A stretch of DNA of 64,000 nt, from the NCBI GenBank assembly GCA_964544305.1, contig CAZJAZ010000001.1, forward strand, positions 94,748-158,747. The letters are read 5' to 3'. Made by a program: the position numbers and the translations under genes. Source of the stretch: JAFDWI01 sp964544305. GTDB lineage: Bacteria > Actinomycetota > Acidimicrobiia > Acidimicrobiales > Iamiaceae. The notes beneath the pieces are model-generated. The model did not search any database. It worked only from the letters and a program-made list of their open reading frames with translations, and had not been told where the DNA came from. Below are positions 17,323 through 26,500 of the stretch, in pieces. How positions within the stretch are numbered: position 1 is the stretch's first letter; every line of letters begins with the position of its first letter.

Positions 17323-18384
17323 ATGACTTTGTCGTACTCGCCGCTTGACGCGGCCCATCGCTCGATCAATGCCAAGATGGTCCCTTTTGGCGGATGGGAC
17401 ATGCCGTTGCAGTACCCCACCGGGACACTGCAAGAACACCGGGCGTGTCGAGAAAATGCCGTGGTGTTTGACGTTAGCCATCTTGGTTCGGTTGAAGTTG
17501 AAGGTGTGGACGCGCTTGACCACCTGCAGCGTGCATTTACCAACGACTTGACCAAGATCGGTCCCGGACGTGCACAGTACACGCATTTACTGGACCCATC
17601 CGATGCATCGGTCCTTGATGACATCATTATCTGGTGGGTCTCCGATGAACATTTTGTGGTGATGCCAAATGCATCAAACACCGACCGTGTTCGCTCGGTT
17701 CTTGGGTCAGCAAGTCAAGACATTACCGCTACACGGGCCGTCCTTGCACTCCAAGGACCCAAAGCTCGCTCGCTCGTTGCGAACATTTTCCCTGAGGCCG
17801 CGGCGGTGCCACGATTTCGTGTCGCGCAATGCGATTGGCAAGGCTTTCGCTGTGTCGTAGCTGGCACGGGATACACCGGAGAAGACGGGATTGAGATCGC
17901 GATCGAAGCGAGCGGCGCAACCTCGTTGTGGGATGCGGTCGTCGATGCTGGTTTCCTCCCGGCAGGCCTCGGCGCACGTGACACATTGCGCCTCGAAGCT
18001 GGGTTGCCACTTCATGGCCATGAGCTCGGCGCTGGAATCACGCCATTGCAAGCCGGGCTTGGCTGGGTGGTGAGTTGGACAAAGGGCGATTTTCAAGGTC
18101 GCAGTGCGCTTGACGCAGAGCGCGCACGTGGAGTGGCCCGTCAACTTGTTGGTTTGCGCGTCGATGGACGACGACCACCACGCGCGGAGCAAAACATCGC
18201 CGTTGATGGAGTAAAAGTCGGAAGCGTTACCAGCGGCAATTTCTCACCAAGTCTTGAGTGCGGCATCGCACTGGGCTTGGTTGCGAACTCTGTTGAAGTT
18301 GGTCAAACGGTAACGATTGGCGAAGGGAATCGGGCGCAGGATGCCCTCGTCGTCACAATTCCCTTCGTTACGAAACCAACTTGA
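17323..18384 (+). CDS. gcvT: Glycine cleavage system T protein (aminomethyltransferase)
   Basis: 353 residues from ATG 17323 (MTLSYSPLDAAHRSINAKM). The N-terminal part has VPFGGWDMPLQYP and FDVSHLGSVEVEG, the middle has GTGYTGEDGIEI and GLGARDTLRLEAGLPLHGHEL, all characteristic GcvT segments for folate and aminomethyl-lipoate binding. It passes the methylene group to tetrahydrofolate and frees ammonia. It lies 13 nt after the MerR gene and so probably shares its transcript. Its stop is separated by one base from the stop of the convergent gcvP. Confidence 0.96.
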   Translation: MTLSYSPLDAAHRSINAKMVPFGGWDMPLQYPTGTLQEHRACRENAVVFDVSHLGSVEVEGVDALDHLQRAFTNDLTKIGPGRAQYTHLLDPSDASVLDDIIIWWVSDEHFVVMPNASNTDRVRSVLGSASQDITATRAVLALQGPKARSLVANIFPEAAAVPRFRVAQCDWQGFRCVVAGTGYTGEDGIEIAIEASGATSLWDAVVDAGFLPAGLGARDTLRLEAGLPLHGHELGAGITPLQAGLGWVVSWTKGDFQGRSALDAERARGVARQLVGLRVDGRRPPRAEQNIAVDGVKVGSVTSGNFSPSLECGIALGLVANSVEVGQTVTIGEGNRAQDALVVTIPFVTKPT

Positions 18385-18385
18385 A

Positions 18386-21277
18386 TCAGTCGGTTTCGTA
18401 ACTCGACATTGGGGGACACGAACACACCAGGTTCTTGTCTCCATATGCACCGTCAATGCGGCGAACCGGTGGAAAATATTTTGCGTGTTCGCTACCGGGC
18501 TGTGGGAAGACGCCTTGCTCTCTCGAGTACGCATGATCCCAGTCGCCCGCTAGCATCATCGCCGTGTGAGGGGCATGCACAAGGGGATTATCATTCGCGG
18601 GCCATTCACCCGTGGCAACCCGGTCGATCTCGGCTCGGATGGCAAGCATCGCGTCGCAAAAGCGGTCGAGTTCTCCGAGATCTTCTGATTCGGTTGGTTC
18701 AACCATGAGGGTTCCGGAAACGGGAAAGCTCATCGTTGGAGCGTGAAAGCCGTAGTCGATCAGGCGCTTCGCGACGTCGTCCACGCTGACACCGGTTTCT
18801 TTGGTGATGCCTCGTAGATCGAGGATGCATTCGTGTGCCACGTGTCCGCTTTCCCCCACGTACAAGACGGGGTAGGCAGCGCCAAGGCGCGCCGCGATGT
18901 AGTTCGCATTCAGGATCGCAACTTTTGATGCACTCGTGAGGCCTTCTCCTCCCATCATCTGAAGGTACATCCAGGGGATGGGGAGAATCCCTGCCGACCC
19001 CAACGGTGCAGCACTCACCAGACCAACACCGTTGAGCGGAGTGTCGCAATCGGTTGCAGGCAAATACGGAGCAAGATGCGCCGCAACGGCAACCGGGCCA
19101 ATCCCTGGGCCCCCGCCACCGTGTGGAATACAAAAGGTTTTGTGGAGATTGAGGTGCGACACGTCTGCCCCAATGTGCCCGGGGCGGGCGAGACCGACCA
19201 TGGCATTGAGGTTGGCGCCATCGAGGTAGACCTGTCCGCCCGCTTCATGAGTGAGGTCACAAATCTCGGTTACGGTTGCTTCAAAGACACCGTGTGTTGA
19301 TGGGTACGTAATCATGAGTACCGCGAGATCGTTGCGGTGTTCTTCGATTTTCGTACGTAAATCATCCATGTCAACGTTGCCAGAATCATCACACGCAACG
19401 ACCACGGTGCGCATACCCGCCATAACAGCGCTGGCTGCATTTGTGCCATGGGCGGATGATGGAATGAGACACACTTGTCGATGTGCGTTGCCATTTGCAC
19501 GATGCCAAGCCCGAACCGCGAGCAGTCCGGCGAGTTCACCTTGCGAGCCAGCGTTGGGTTGCAACGATACGGCGGCGTATCCGGTGATGTGTGCGAGCGC
19601 GCTTTCAAGGTCGTCTACAAGCTGGCGGTATCCAGCCTGTTGATCCAAAGGAGCATACGGGTGAATATCCGCAAACGCGGACCATGAAATGGGCTCCATT
19701 TCAGCAGTCGCATTCAGCTTCATGGTGCACGAACCCAATGGGATCATCGTGCGGTCCAAGGCCAAGTCTTTGTCTGACAATCGCCGCAAATACCGCAACA
19801 TTGCGGTCTCGGAGTGATACGCGCCAAACACTTCGGCCCGCAAAAACGGACTCGTTCGCTCGTCGGCAGGGGAGAGGGTTTCTTCGACGACTCTTGTCTC
19901 AGCAGCCGCAACGCCAAAAACCTGCCAAAGGGTTTGCACGATTGATGCATTGGTTGTCTCGTCGCAAGAAATTCCAACGTGGTCAGCATCAAAACGACGC
20001 AGGTTGATGCCCTGTTCAAGGGCCGATGCTACGAAGGAGTCAGCCTGACCAGGGACCGAAACCTTGATCGTGTCAAAAAAGCGATCTGAGGTAATGGCGA
20101 TTCCTGCACTGGCGAGGCCTTGTGCCAACGACAACGTCAACTGATGAACACGACGCGCGATCGCGGTCAGCCCATCAGGTCCGTGATAGACCGCGTAGGC
20201 ACCGGCGATCACCGCGAGAAGGACTTGCGCGGTGCAAATGTTCGAGGTTGCACGTTCACGGCGAATGTGCTGTTCGCGAGTTTGCAAGGCCAGACGATGC
20301 GCCGGATTCCCATCAGCATCGCGCGACGTTCCCACGATACGCCCCGGCAATGAGCGCTCAAGGCCTTTCCGGACAGCCATGAAAGCCGCGTGTGGGCCAC
20401 CATTGCCAAGTGGCACCCCAAAACGCTGTGATGAACCCACGGCAATATCCGCGCCCCAAACGCCTGGCTCGACGTTGATCGTGCACGCGAGGAGATCGGC
20501 AATCGCGATCACAATTGCACCCGCATTGTGTGCGTCATTGCACAGCGCGTTGAGTTCCTCAACTCGAATCAGTCGGCCCGTTGAGCCAGGTTGGGACACG
20601 ACAACACCAAAGGGAACCGCGTCTCCAATGCCCTTTGCAACATCGAAAGTCTGAATAGTCAGACCGAGCGGTTCGGCGCGTGTGTGGAGCACAGCAAGGG
20701 TTTGTGGGTGCGTGTCAGCATCGACCAAGAAAACTGCATTGTCTGGCGTCTTTGAGGCACGACGGGCCATGGTCATGGCCTCAGCCACAGCAGTTGCCTC
20801 GTCAAGGAGTGATGCATTCGCAACGTCGAGGCCGGTAAGGTCGCAGACCATTGTCTGGAAGTTCAGCAGCGCTTCAAGTCGGCCCTGTGAAATTTCTGGT
20901 TGATACGGGGTGTAGGCGGTGTACCAGGCGGGGTTCTCCAAAATGTTGCGCCGGATAACCGGGGGAGTGATACACGGGTAATAGCCCTGACCGATCATGG
21001 AACGATACGGAGCATTCAACGCGGCAAGGTCACGGAGTTTGGCAAGTGCATCGGTCTCAGAAAGTGGTCCGGCTACCGCGAGGGGCTCGGTGGCGCGAAT
21101 CTCTGCGGGCACGACCGCAGCAATCAATTCATCCAGCGATGGAAACCCAAGCGCTCCGAGTATTTTTGCTTGCTGAGCCGCATCGGGACCGATATGCCGA
21201 TTGGCAAATTCAGCTTCAGCGATTGGTTGACGTGAATTAGGGGCCATGAGATTCCGGTCTTTTGTTGGGATACGCAT
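18386..21277 (-). CDS. gcvP: Glycine dehydrogenase (decarboxylating), P protein
   Basis: 963 residues, the size of single-chain GcvP with two fused PLP-fold halves. FANRHIGPDAAQQ opens the mature enzyme. The PLP Lys lies in the LNLHKTFCIPHGGGGPG segment near residue 715. It decarboxylates glycine and loads the methylamine group on lipoyl-GcvH. ATG 21277 is chosen because GGAGAGGG ends four bases before it; ATG 21247 is an alternative. The leader is a tandem glycine riboswitch, so expression should rise with glycine. It converges on gcvT. Confidence 0.97.
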   Translation of the reverse strand: MRIPTKDRNLMAPNSRQPIAEAEFANRHIGPDAAQQAKILGALGFPSLDELIAAVVPAEIRATEPLAVAGPLSETDALAKLRDLAALNAPYRSMIGQGYYPCITPPVIRRNILENPAWYTAYTPYQPEISQGRLEALLNFQTMVCDLTGLDVANASLLDEATAVAEAMTMARRASKTPDNAVFLVDADTHPQTLAVLHTRAEPLGLTIQTFDVAKGIGDAVPFGVVVSQPGSTGRLIRVEELNALCNDAHNAGAIVIAIADLLACTINVEPGVWGADIAVGSSQRFGVPLGNGGPHAAFMAVRKGLERSLPGRIVGTSRDADGNPAHRLALQTREQHIRRERATSNICTAQVLLAVIAGAYAVYHGPDGLTAIARRVHQLTLSLAQGLASAGIAITSDRFFDTIKVSVPGQADSFVASALEQGINLRRFDADHVGISCDETTNASIVQTLWQVFGVAAAETRVVEETLSPADERTSPFLRAEVFGAYHSETAMLRYLRRLSDKDLALDRTMIPLGSCTMKLNATAEMEPISWSAFADIHPYAPLDQQAGYRQLVDDLESALAHITGYAAVSLQPNAGSQGELAGLLAVRAWHRANGNAHRQVCLIPSSAHGTNAASAVMAGMRTVVVACDDSGNVDMDDLRTKIEEHRNDLAVLMITYPSTHGVFEATVTEICDLTHEAGGQVYLDGANLNAMVGLARPGHIGADVSHLNLHKTFCIPHGGGGPGIGPVAVAAHLAPYLPATDCDTPLNGVGLVSAAPLGSAGILPIPWMYLQMMGGEGLTSASKVAILNANYIAARLGAAYPVLYVGESGHVAHECILDLRGITKETGVSVDDVAKRLIDYGFHAPTMSFPVSGTLMVEPTESEDLGELDRFCDAMLAIRAEIDRVATGEWPANDNPLVHAPHTAMMLAGDWDHAYSREQGVFPQPGSEHAKYFPPVRRIDGAYGDKNLVCSCPPMSSYETD

Positions 21278-21284
21278 TGACCCT

Positions 21285-21468
21285 CTCCTCTGTCATGGAA
21301 CCTGAGAGCTTCACCCAAACTTCGGGCTTTCCCCGTCGGTGGGCCGCTTCGATGAATCGAAGCAAAACCGCTTTCCAGAGATGCCTCGCCCGTGCGGTTT
21401 GTGTGCCTGAGAGTTTCGGAGAGGTCTTGCTCCTTCGGCGCACCACATGGGTGCTCTCCCGCACAGGG
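21285..21468 (-). promoter_or_regulatory. Tandem glycine riboswitch controlling gcvP
   Basis: On the minus strand aptamer 1 reads GCGGGAGAGCACCC, then CGCCGAAGGAGCAA, then CTCTCAGGCA and ends in ATCTCTGG. Aptamer 2 follows at once with GGAAAGCGG, CACCGACGGGGAAAGCCC, CTCTCAGGT and CATGACAGAGG. These are the conserved blocks of both glycine aptamers in the right order. Within aptamer 1, GTGCGG and CCGCAC can pair as P1. The gcvP ribosome site GGAGAGGG begins right after ACAGAG of aptamer 2, which points to control of translation start. No terminator hairpin with a T run separates it from gcvP. A TAGCAT hexamer at about 21478-21483 could be the -10 box. Confidence 0.95.
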
Positions 21469-21480
21469 TTAACGGCACCG

Positions 21481-21900
21481 CTATGCTAGCTGACGAGCAA
21501 GCGCACCAGAATCAAAATAGGCACGAACGCCGACTAGACCGACACCTTCAAAGAGGAAAAAGCAGGCCGTCCGTACCCGGAAATGTCGCCCTTGTGCGCC
21601 GACATCTGCGTGTGAAGAGCGAAACGTTCCGCTCAACCACAGTTCTGCGGCAACGGCACTCGGATCGTGCCACAAATGAATAACCTCGGTGTGCAAATCG
21701 GGGAACGCTTTGCGACGGCCGACAAGGTAGGTGTGGACTTCTTGAGCACCGTCGTACACACGGCCGTTGCCCGCGAGTTCGTAGCGAGGATGGGTAAAAG
21801 TTGCAAGGATTGCTTCCGGGTCACCGCTGCGTTCGGCCGCAAGGTGCGCATCGATTGCCGCCACACGTTGCGCAATTTCTCCAGCGGGGTCTTGTGCCAT
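21481..21900 (-). CDS. NTF2/SnoaL-like fold protein
   Basis: 139 residues from ATG 21900 (MAQDPAGEIAQRV). The pattern of an N-terminal helix with IDAHLAAERSGDPEAILATFTHP, followed by curved strands with tyrosine and tryptophan (YELAGNGRVYDGAQEV, VAAELWLSGTFRSS), fits the nuclear transport factor 2/SnoaL superfamily. Members are small-molecule isomerases, cyclases or binding proteins; no specific substrate can be named. Its TAG stop lies 13 bases before the gcvP riboswitch, so the gcvP promoter may sit in its 3' end. Confidence 0.75.
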   Translation of the reverse strand: MAQDPAGEIAQRVAAIDAHLAAERSGDPEAILATFTHPRYELAGNGRVYDGAQEVHTYLVGRRKAFPDLHTEVIHLWHDPSAVAAELWLSGTFRSSHADVGAQGRHFRVRTACFFLFEGVGLVGVRAYFDSGALARQLA

Positions 21901-22034
21901 TCGTAGCAGTGTAGCCGTCTCGGGAATTGCAGACTTGGAGCACCTTTGCGACTCAACGCGACGCCGGTGGAAAGTTCGCGGGCATTCACGTGGCAAACTA
22001 GAAGTTGAACGTACCGACTGGATAAGGGGGTGTG

Positions 22035-23336
22035 ATGCCGACCATGGATCTAAACGACGACATCTCACTGGGGGCGGTCGTACTCGGCCGAGTGTCGCCA
22101 GAATCGATGTGGCCGATACCGACACAGTGGCGAGCCGCCATTCTTGTACGAGGCGAATTCCAATCTGTTGAGTGGGCGATGGAACGGGTGAAGCCAGTTC
22201 CGCTTTCATCACGTCTTGAACGAACACTCCTTGACGCAGTCCGGAGCGATGATGGTCGTGCGGTCCTCGCGCAAGCGTCGGAGCCTGGCGAACATCGTGC
22301 AGCGGCTGGAACCCTTGCCGCGTTACGTTTGGCCGGAAGTCACCCGGATCGAGCGTTGCGTTTCTTGGCGTGGATCAAGCAGAGCCCGGATGATCCAGGT
22401 TCCCTGCGTTTTTTACGCCGCTACTTGCCACAACTCCACGTGCTCGTTCAACTCGAGCCTGATCTTGGGGTAGCACTACCTCTCGGGCGCATTTCGCTCG
22501 ATCTTTTGAGCGCAGAATTATTGCGAGCATCTGGTCAATCGGAAGCTGCAGAGACGGTCTTGAGCGCGTTACCAGCGAGTGCTCCCGTTGCGGTTGCACG
22601 TGCTTCGCTGCGTGTTTCGATGGGGGACATTGACGGCGCACATGATCTCGCCGCTGATCGCCCCATTGTCGATGATGTGTCAGCGGCTCTGCGTGTCGTT
22701 GATGCCCGTGCACATGACCTGGCAAATCGACCGGAGGAAGCGTTGAAGCAACTTGCCGTTGTATTCGACGAGCATGTCATGGTGCGGCCCATTGAGCGTG
22801 CAGCACTCGGGATTCGCGCCCGGGCATTGCGTGCGACAGGTCGGGACGTGGAAGCGAGCCTGGTCGAATCAGAGCTCGGCTTAAAGGGCGACACACCCCA
22901 TGAGCCAATTGTCTCAACCATGCCAGAACCTCAGCCGCCTTTATTCGGACGATCGCTCACCGATGCGATGGACGATGCGTGGGCGCGTGTGAAGCGACAG
23001 CCTTCGGATCACAATGAAGCATTTGACGCGGAAACCGTGGCACATCAGGTTGACGATGCAGTGGCGCTGATCAAGAGCGGCCAATTTGATGCGGCCGAAA
23101 CAACGTTGCTTCGTCATATTGACCGAGTTGACGACCAAGTTGACGCAGGCCGCCCGGTGATCGACGATTTCTTCGTGTTGCTTGCAGGCATGTTTGATTC
23201 GCAAGGCCTGACCGTTGAGGAAGTTGCCACACTTGAACGACTCCGTGCCGCCCATGGTCGAGCGGGTACACCGATTGCAGAAGAGATCCAGACACGCCTC
23301 GTTGAGGCGAGAAGTGCACTCGACGGACTCGCATAA
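22035..23336 (+). CDS. Uncharacterised helical-repeat (TPR-like) protein
   Basis: About 433 residues from ATG 22035 (GTG 22032 and ATG 22044 are alternatives). No family was recognised. The protein is Ala-, Leu- and Asp-rich with regularly spaced helices such as ASGQSEAAETVLSALPA and DLANRPEEALKQLAVV, which look like degenerate tetratricopeptide pairs. A less structured stretch near residues 285-330 separates it from a final helical region. There is no signal peptide or membrane segment. It precedes the solute-binding lipoprotein gene by 142 bases, but the spacing suggests a separate unit. Confidence 0.65.
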   Translation: MPTMDLNDDISLGAVVLGRVSPESMWPIPTQWRAAILVRGEFQSVEWAMERVKPVPLSSRLERTLLDAVRSDDGRAVLAQASEPGEHRAAAGTLAALRLAGSHPDRALRFLAWIKQSPDDPGSLRFLRRYLPQLHVLVQLEPDLGVALPLGRISLDLLSAELLRASGQSEAAETVLSALPASAPVAVARASLRVSMGDIDGAHDLAADRPIVDDVSAALRVVDARAHDLANRPEEALKQLAVVFDEHVMVRPIERAALGIRARALRATGRDVEASLVESELGLKGDTPHEPIVSTMPEPQPPLFGRSLTDAMDDAWARVKRQPSDHNEAFDAETVAHQVDDAVALIKSGQFDAAETTLLRHIDRVDDQVDAGRPVIDDFFVLLAGMFDSQGLTVEEVATLERLRAAHGRAGTPIAEEIQTRLVEARSALDGLA

Positions 23337-23478
23337 GCGCCCGACTTCTTACTTTACAGAACGGACATTATCGGCGGTTTGTGCAAGATGGTGCGTAGAG
23401 TGCTTCGCAAGGCGCTACGATCAATTTGTCCGGGCCACGGTTCACGTGGCGCTCGCAACAAATGGGGTTCATAAGTTC

Positions 23479-25254
23479 ATGTCGAGACGACTCGTACGTT
23501 TCATCGCCGTACTTTCCATTCTGGGGCTACTTGCTGGCGCATGTAGCAACGACAATGGAAACATTAAAACCAACAACGGCAAAGGCAATAGCAATAACTC
23601 AACCAATACACCCGGCACGGGTGGCTTGTTTCCCCAGGAATTGGTGAACAAGGCGGTTCATGACGGAACGCCAAAACGAGGCGGGACGCTGACCTTTGGG
23701 GTCGAGTCCGATTTCTTGGCGTTTTCGCCGAACCAGAAAATCATTCAGCCCTCGGACGTACAGATGGCGAGCGCTGCCTTTGACTCGCTGATTACCTATG
23801 GTGATGAAGGCAAGTTCAAGGGCATTCCGGTCACGGACAACACCGATCATCACTACAACCAGTTGGCAGACAAGCTCGTCCCGTCGAAAGATCTCAAGAC
23901 GTGGACGCTGACGCTGCGCAAGGGCCTCAAGTTTGCGAACGGTCACACGCTTGACGCAGCCGCGGTCAAAAACCACACCGACTGGATCAAAGCGTCTGGT
24001 GCTTCGTGCTCGTGTCAAGCAGATGCTGCAAACATCGTATCGGTTGACGCACCCAATGCAACCACCGTTATCTATCACTTGACGACGCCACTTGTTGACT
24101 TTCCCGGAAAGCTCAACCTTGGCGGTCTCGCTTGGATCATTGACCCCGCAGCCCGAGATGCCGCGACTGACCCAAGCAACCCTGACATTCAGCACCTTGT
24201 GGGGGCAGGTCCGTTTAAGTACCTCAGCAACTCAAGCACCGGGTACGAACTGGTGAAGAATCCGTATTACTACGGGAAAGACCCGGTCAACGGCGAGAAA
24301 CTCCCGTATCTCGACAAGATCATTTTCAAGTCGCTTGATGACTCAACCACACGGCTCCAAGCAGTGCAGTCCAATGGTGTGCAGCTCATGCAAACGGCTG
24401 ATACATCAAACTTGGCAAACGCAAAGAAAGATGGAACGCTTCGAGTCCAGCCTTCTGAAGGTTCGAGTTCGACCATCCTCGTGTTGAACTTGACGCACCC
24501 ACCATTTGGGGTGAAATCAAAGGGCGACGCACAAGCAACTGCCATAGCCTCACTTGACGATCCGGACGCTCTTGCAGCACGCCAAGCGTTCAACTATGCG
24601 ATCAACCGCAATGAAATCAACCAGAAGTACTACCACGGTGCCCGGGTGCCAGCGTATGGTTTCATTCCTGAGTCAAGCCGCTGGTATGAGCCAAAGGGCC
24701 AACTCCCCCGCTTTGACTCGGCGAAAGCAAAGAAGATCATTGCAGATCTGAAGAAGAAAGGCATGTCGACAACGGTCAATGCCATGTGCATTAATACGCC
24801 TGAATCGACCGGGATCTTTGCAATCCTCAAAGAACAGGCCGAGGCAGTTGGCATTACCCCGAACCTCAAGCAGGTTGAACAGGCCATCCTCGTGCAGAAC
24901 TTGCTTGGCGGTGGTGACAGCACGTGGGACGTTGCTTGTTTCCGCTCTCCACAGATTGCCGATCCGGATGGAATCTACGGTGCACTCAAGACTGGTGGAG
25001 CCACCAACCTTGTGAAGTACAGCCGGAAGAACGTCGACGAATGGCTCGAGGAAGGCCGGAGCAACCCAGACGATGCCGTTCGTAAGAAGGTGTATGGCGA
25101 GATCCAGGTTCAAGTAGCAAAAGATGTGGTCTACATCCCCTTGTTGTTCGACTACTTTGGCAACGTTTTCCGCAAGAACGTGTCTGGGTTGTCGACTCCG
25201 TCGCCGAGTTCGCTTGGCATCATCGAGCCGGGCCAGCTCTATTACACCAAGTAG
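23479..25254 (+). CDS. Peptide/oligopeptide-type ABC solute-binding lipoprotein (SBP family 5)
   Basis: 591 residues from ATG 23479. The N-terminus is Arg-rich, then a hydrophobic segment ending LAGACSN gives a lipoprotein signal with the lipidated Cys near residue 23. An Asn/Gly-rich tether follows. The mature part has the family-5 pattern KRGGTLTFGVESD, KDLKTWTLTLRKGLKFANG, VGAGPFKYL and the late DPDG segment. It should bind a peptide or similar ligand outside the cell. No permease or ATPase gene is in the window, so it is an orphan or works with a transporter elsewhere. Confidence 0.92.
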   Translation: MSRRLVRFIAVLSILGLLAGACSNDNGNIKTNNGKGNSNNSTNTPGTGGLFPQELVNKAVHDGTPKRGGTLTFGVESDFLAFSPNQKIIQPSDVQMASAAFDSLITYGDEGKFKGIPVTDNTDHHYNQLADKLVPSKDLKTWTLTLRKGLKFANGHTLDAAAVKNHTDWIKASGASCSCQADAANIVSVDAPNATTVIYHLTTPLVDFPGKLNLGGLAWIIDPAARDAATDPSNPDIQHLVGAGPFKYLSNSSTGYELVKNPYYYGKDPVNGEKLPYLDKIIFKSLDDSTTRLQAVQSNGVQLMQTADTSNLANAKKDGTLRVQPSEGSSSTILVLNLTHPPFGVKSKGDAQATAIASLDDPDALAARQAFNYAINRNEINQKYYHGARVPAYGFIPESSRWYEPKGQLPRFDSAKAKKIIADLKKKGMSTTVNAMCINTPESTGIFAILKEQAEAVGITPNLKQVEQAILVQNLLGGGDSTWDVACFRSPQIADPDGIYGALKTGGATNLVKYSRKNVDEWLEEGRSNPDDAVRKKVYGEIQVQVAKDVVYIPLLFDYFGNVFRKNVSGLSTPSPSSLGIIEPGQLYYTK

Positions 25255-25275
25255 TTCGATCAAGTCGTGCATGTG

Positions 25276-25313
25276 GTGGTGTCGCCCTGGTTCTTCGACC
25301 ACGGCGACACCAC
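25276..25313 (+). repeat. Hairpin after the solute-binding protein gene
   Basis: GTGGTGTCGCC (25276-25286) and GGCGACACCAC (25303-25313) form an 11-bp perfect stem with a 16-nt loop, 21 bases past the stop at 25254. No T run follows, so it is a possible transcript 3' end or RNA-stability element rather than a clear intrinsic terminator. Confidence 0.5.
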
Positions 25314-25331
25314 GACTAAAGTCACAGTTCT

Positions 25332-26489
25332 ATGTCACGCAGGATCGAGATTGAACTCACAAGCACCCGCGACGATGCCTCATTTACTTGGCGTGCAGCA
25401 GGAGCAAAAGAGCCCAAAGGCGTGGTTGACCCGTCTCGCCTGCCCCAACATGCCAAAGTTGGCGACACGTTCCGTGTGGAACTTGACGTTGGTTTAGACG
25501 GGACCGAGATTACGCAAGTCATTGCGGAACGTGCACCACGACGCGAAGCAGAGCGTTTGGAACTTATCGTTTCCTCAGTTCCTGACGATGCACTCGTCAC
25601 GTCTCGACTCGCAACTCGCTCGAAAGGCCGGTCTGACAAGCGCCGCGGCAAGGGTAATCGTCCGGCACGTGTCGAACGTAAAGACGCTCCGCGCAAACCC
25701 CGTGATGACAAAAAAGAGCGCCCCAAGCGCACGCCTCGACCTGAGCGAGTCAAGGTGCGCGTGCCACGTTTGCGCCCTGGGAATACGCATCGTCAGTCGT
25801 TCCTCACCTCGCTCGCTGACGAAGAGCGTCCCGTTGCCGAAAAGCTGGCCCATGGCGGTCTCCCCGGATTGCGTCAAGCTCTTGAGGCTGACAACGCAAA
25901 GCGAAAAGAACAAGGCCAACCAGAAGTTCCGATTACAGGATTGATTGAACTAGGAGAAAGGCTTCTCCCCCGTTACTCGGATGCCGAATGGCTTGATCGA
26001 GCCGAGGCCGCTCTTGCCACGGTCGATTCCGTTGATCTGCGTGATCTTCGTTCGGTTGTGGTCGCCGCAGACAATCATGCACGGTCTGAAGAGACCCGCG
26101 AGCTCGCAGCACAGTTGCGCGACAAGCTTGGCGAACGGGTCGAAGCCGAACATGCCCAGTGGCTTGCCGATCTTGAATCTGCCCTCAATGAAAAGCGCAT
26201 TGTTCGCGTGTTGAACTTGAGTTCACGGCCACCGAAGGCAGGATCGCCCTTGCCCGAGGCGTTGAATACCCGAATGATCCAGGCGACGAATGAGGCGCTC
26301 GAACCTGGTGCGACGACTGATCGCTGGATCACGCTGGTGGATGCGCTCGCGTTTGCACCATTCCGATTGCAAGTGGCCCCAACAGGTGTTCCAGAAGAAG
26401 TCGACGCGGCACTGCTTGCAAAGGTCACCAAACTCGCATCACGTCTTCCCAACATTGCTGCTGCTTTCGGTTTGAACGCCGCCAAGTAG
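25332..26489 (+). CDS. Uncharacterised three-part protein with a basic linker
   Basis: 385 residues. No named family was recognised. Residues 1-70 are strand-rich (MSRRIEIELTSTRDDASFTW, VGDTFRVELDVG) and could be a small beta barrel of the OB or S1 kind. Residues ~95-150 form a strongly basic Lys/Arg/Pro linker. Residues ~155-385 are helical and contain ERPVAEKLAHGGLPGLRQAL and a long run of paired helices. The plan suggests a nucleic-acid-binding protein, but this is inference. It sits between a lipoprotein gene and a crotonase gene, with 11 nt to the latter. Confidence 0.65.
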   Translation: MSRRIEIELTSTRDDASFTWRAAGAKEPKGVVDPSRLPQHAKVGDTFRVELDVGLDGTEITQVIAERAPRREAERLELIVSSVPDDALVTSRLATRSKGRSDKRRGKGNRPARVERKDAPRKPRDDKKERPKRTPRPERVKVRVPRLRPGNTHRQSFLTSLADEERPVAEKLAHGGLPGLRQALEADNAKRKEQGQPEVPITGLIELGERLLPRYSDAEWLDRAEAALATVDSVDLRDLRSVVVAADNHARSEETRELAAQLRDKLGERVEAEHAQWLADLESALNEKRIVRVLNLSSRPPKAGSPLPEALNTRMIQATNEALEPGATTDRWITLVDALAFAPFRLQVAPTGVPEEVDAALLAKVTKLASRLPNIAAAFGLNAAK

Positions 26490-26500
26490 CATCGGTCACC

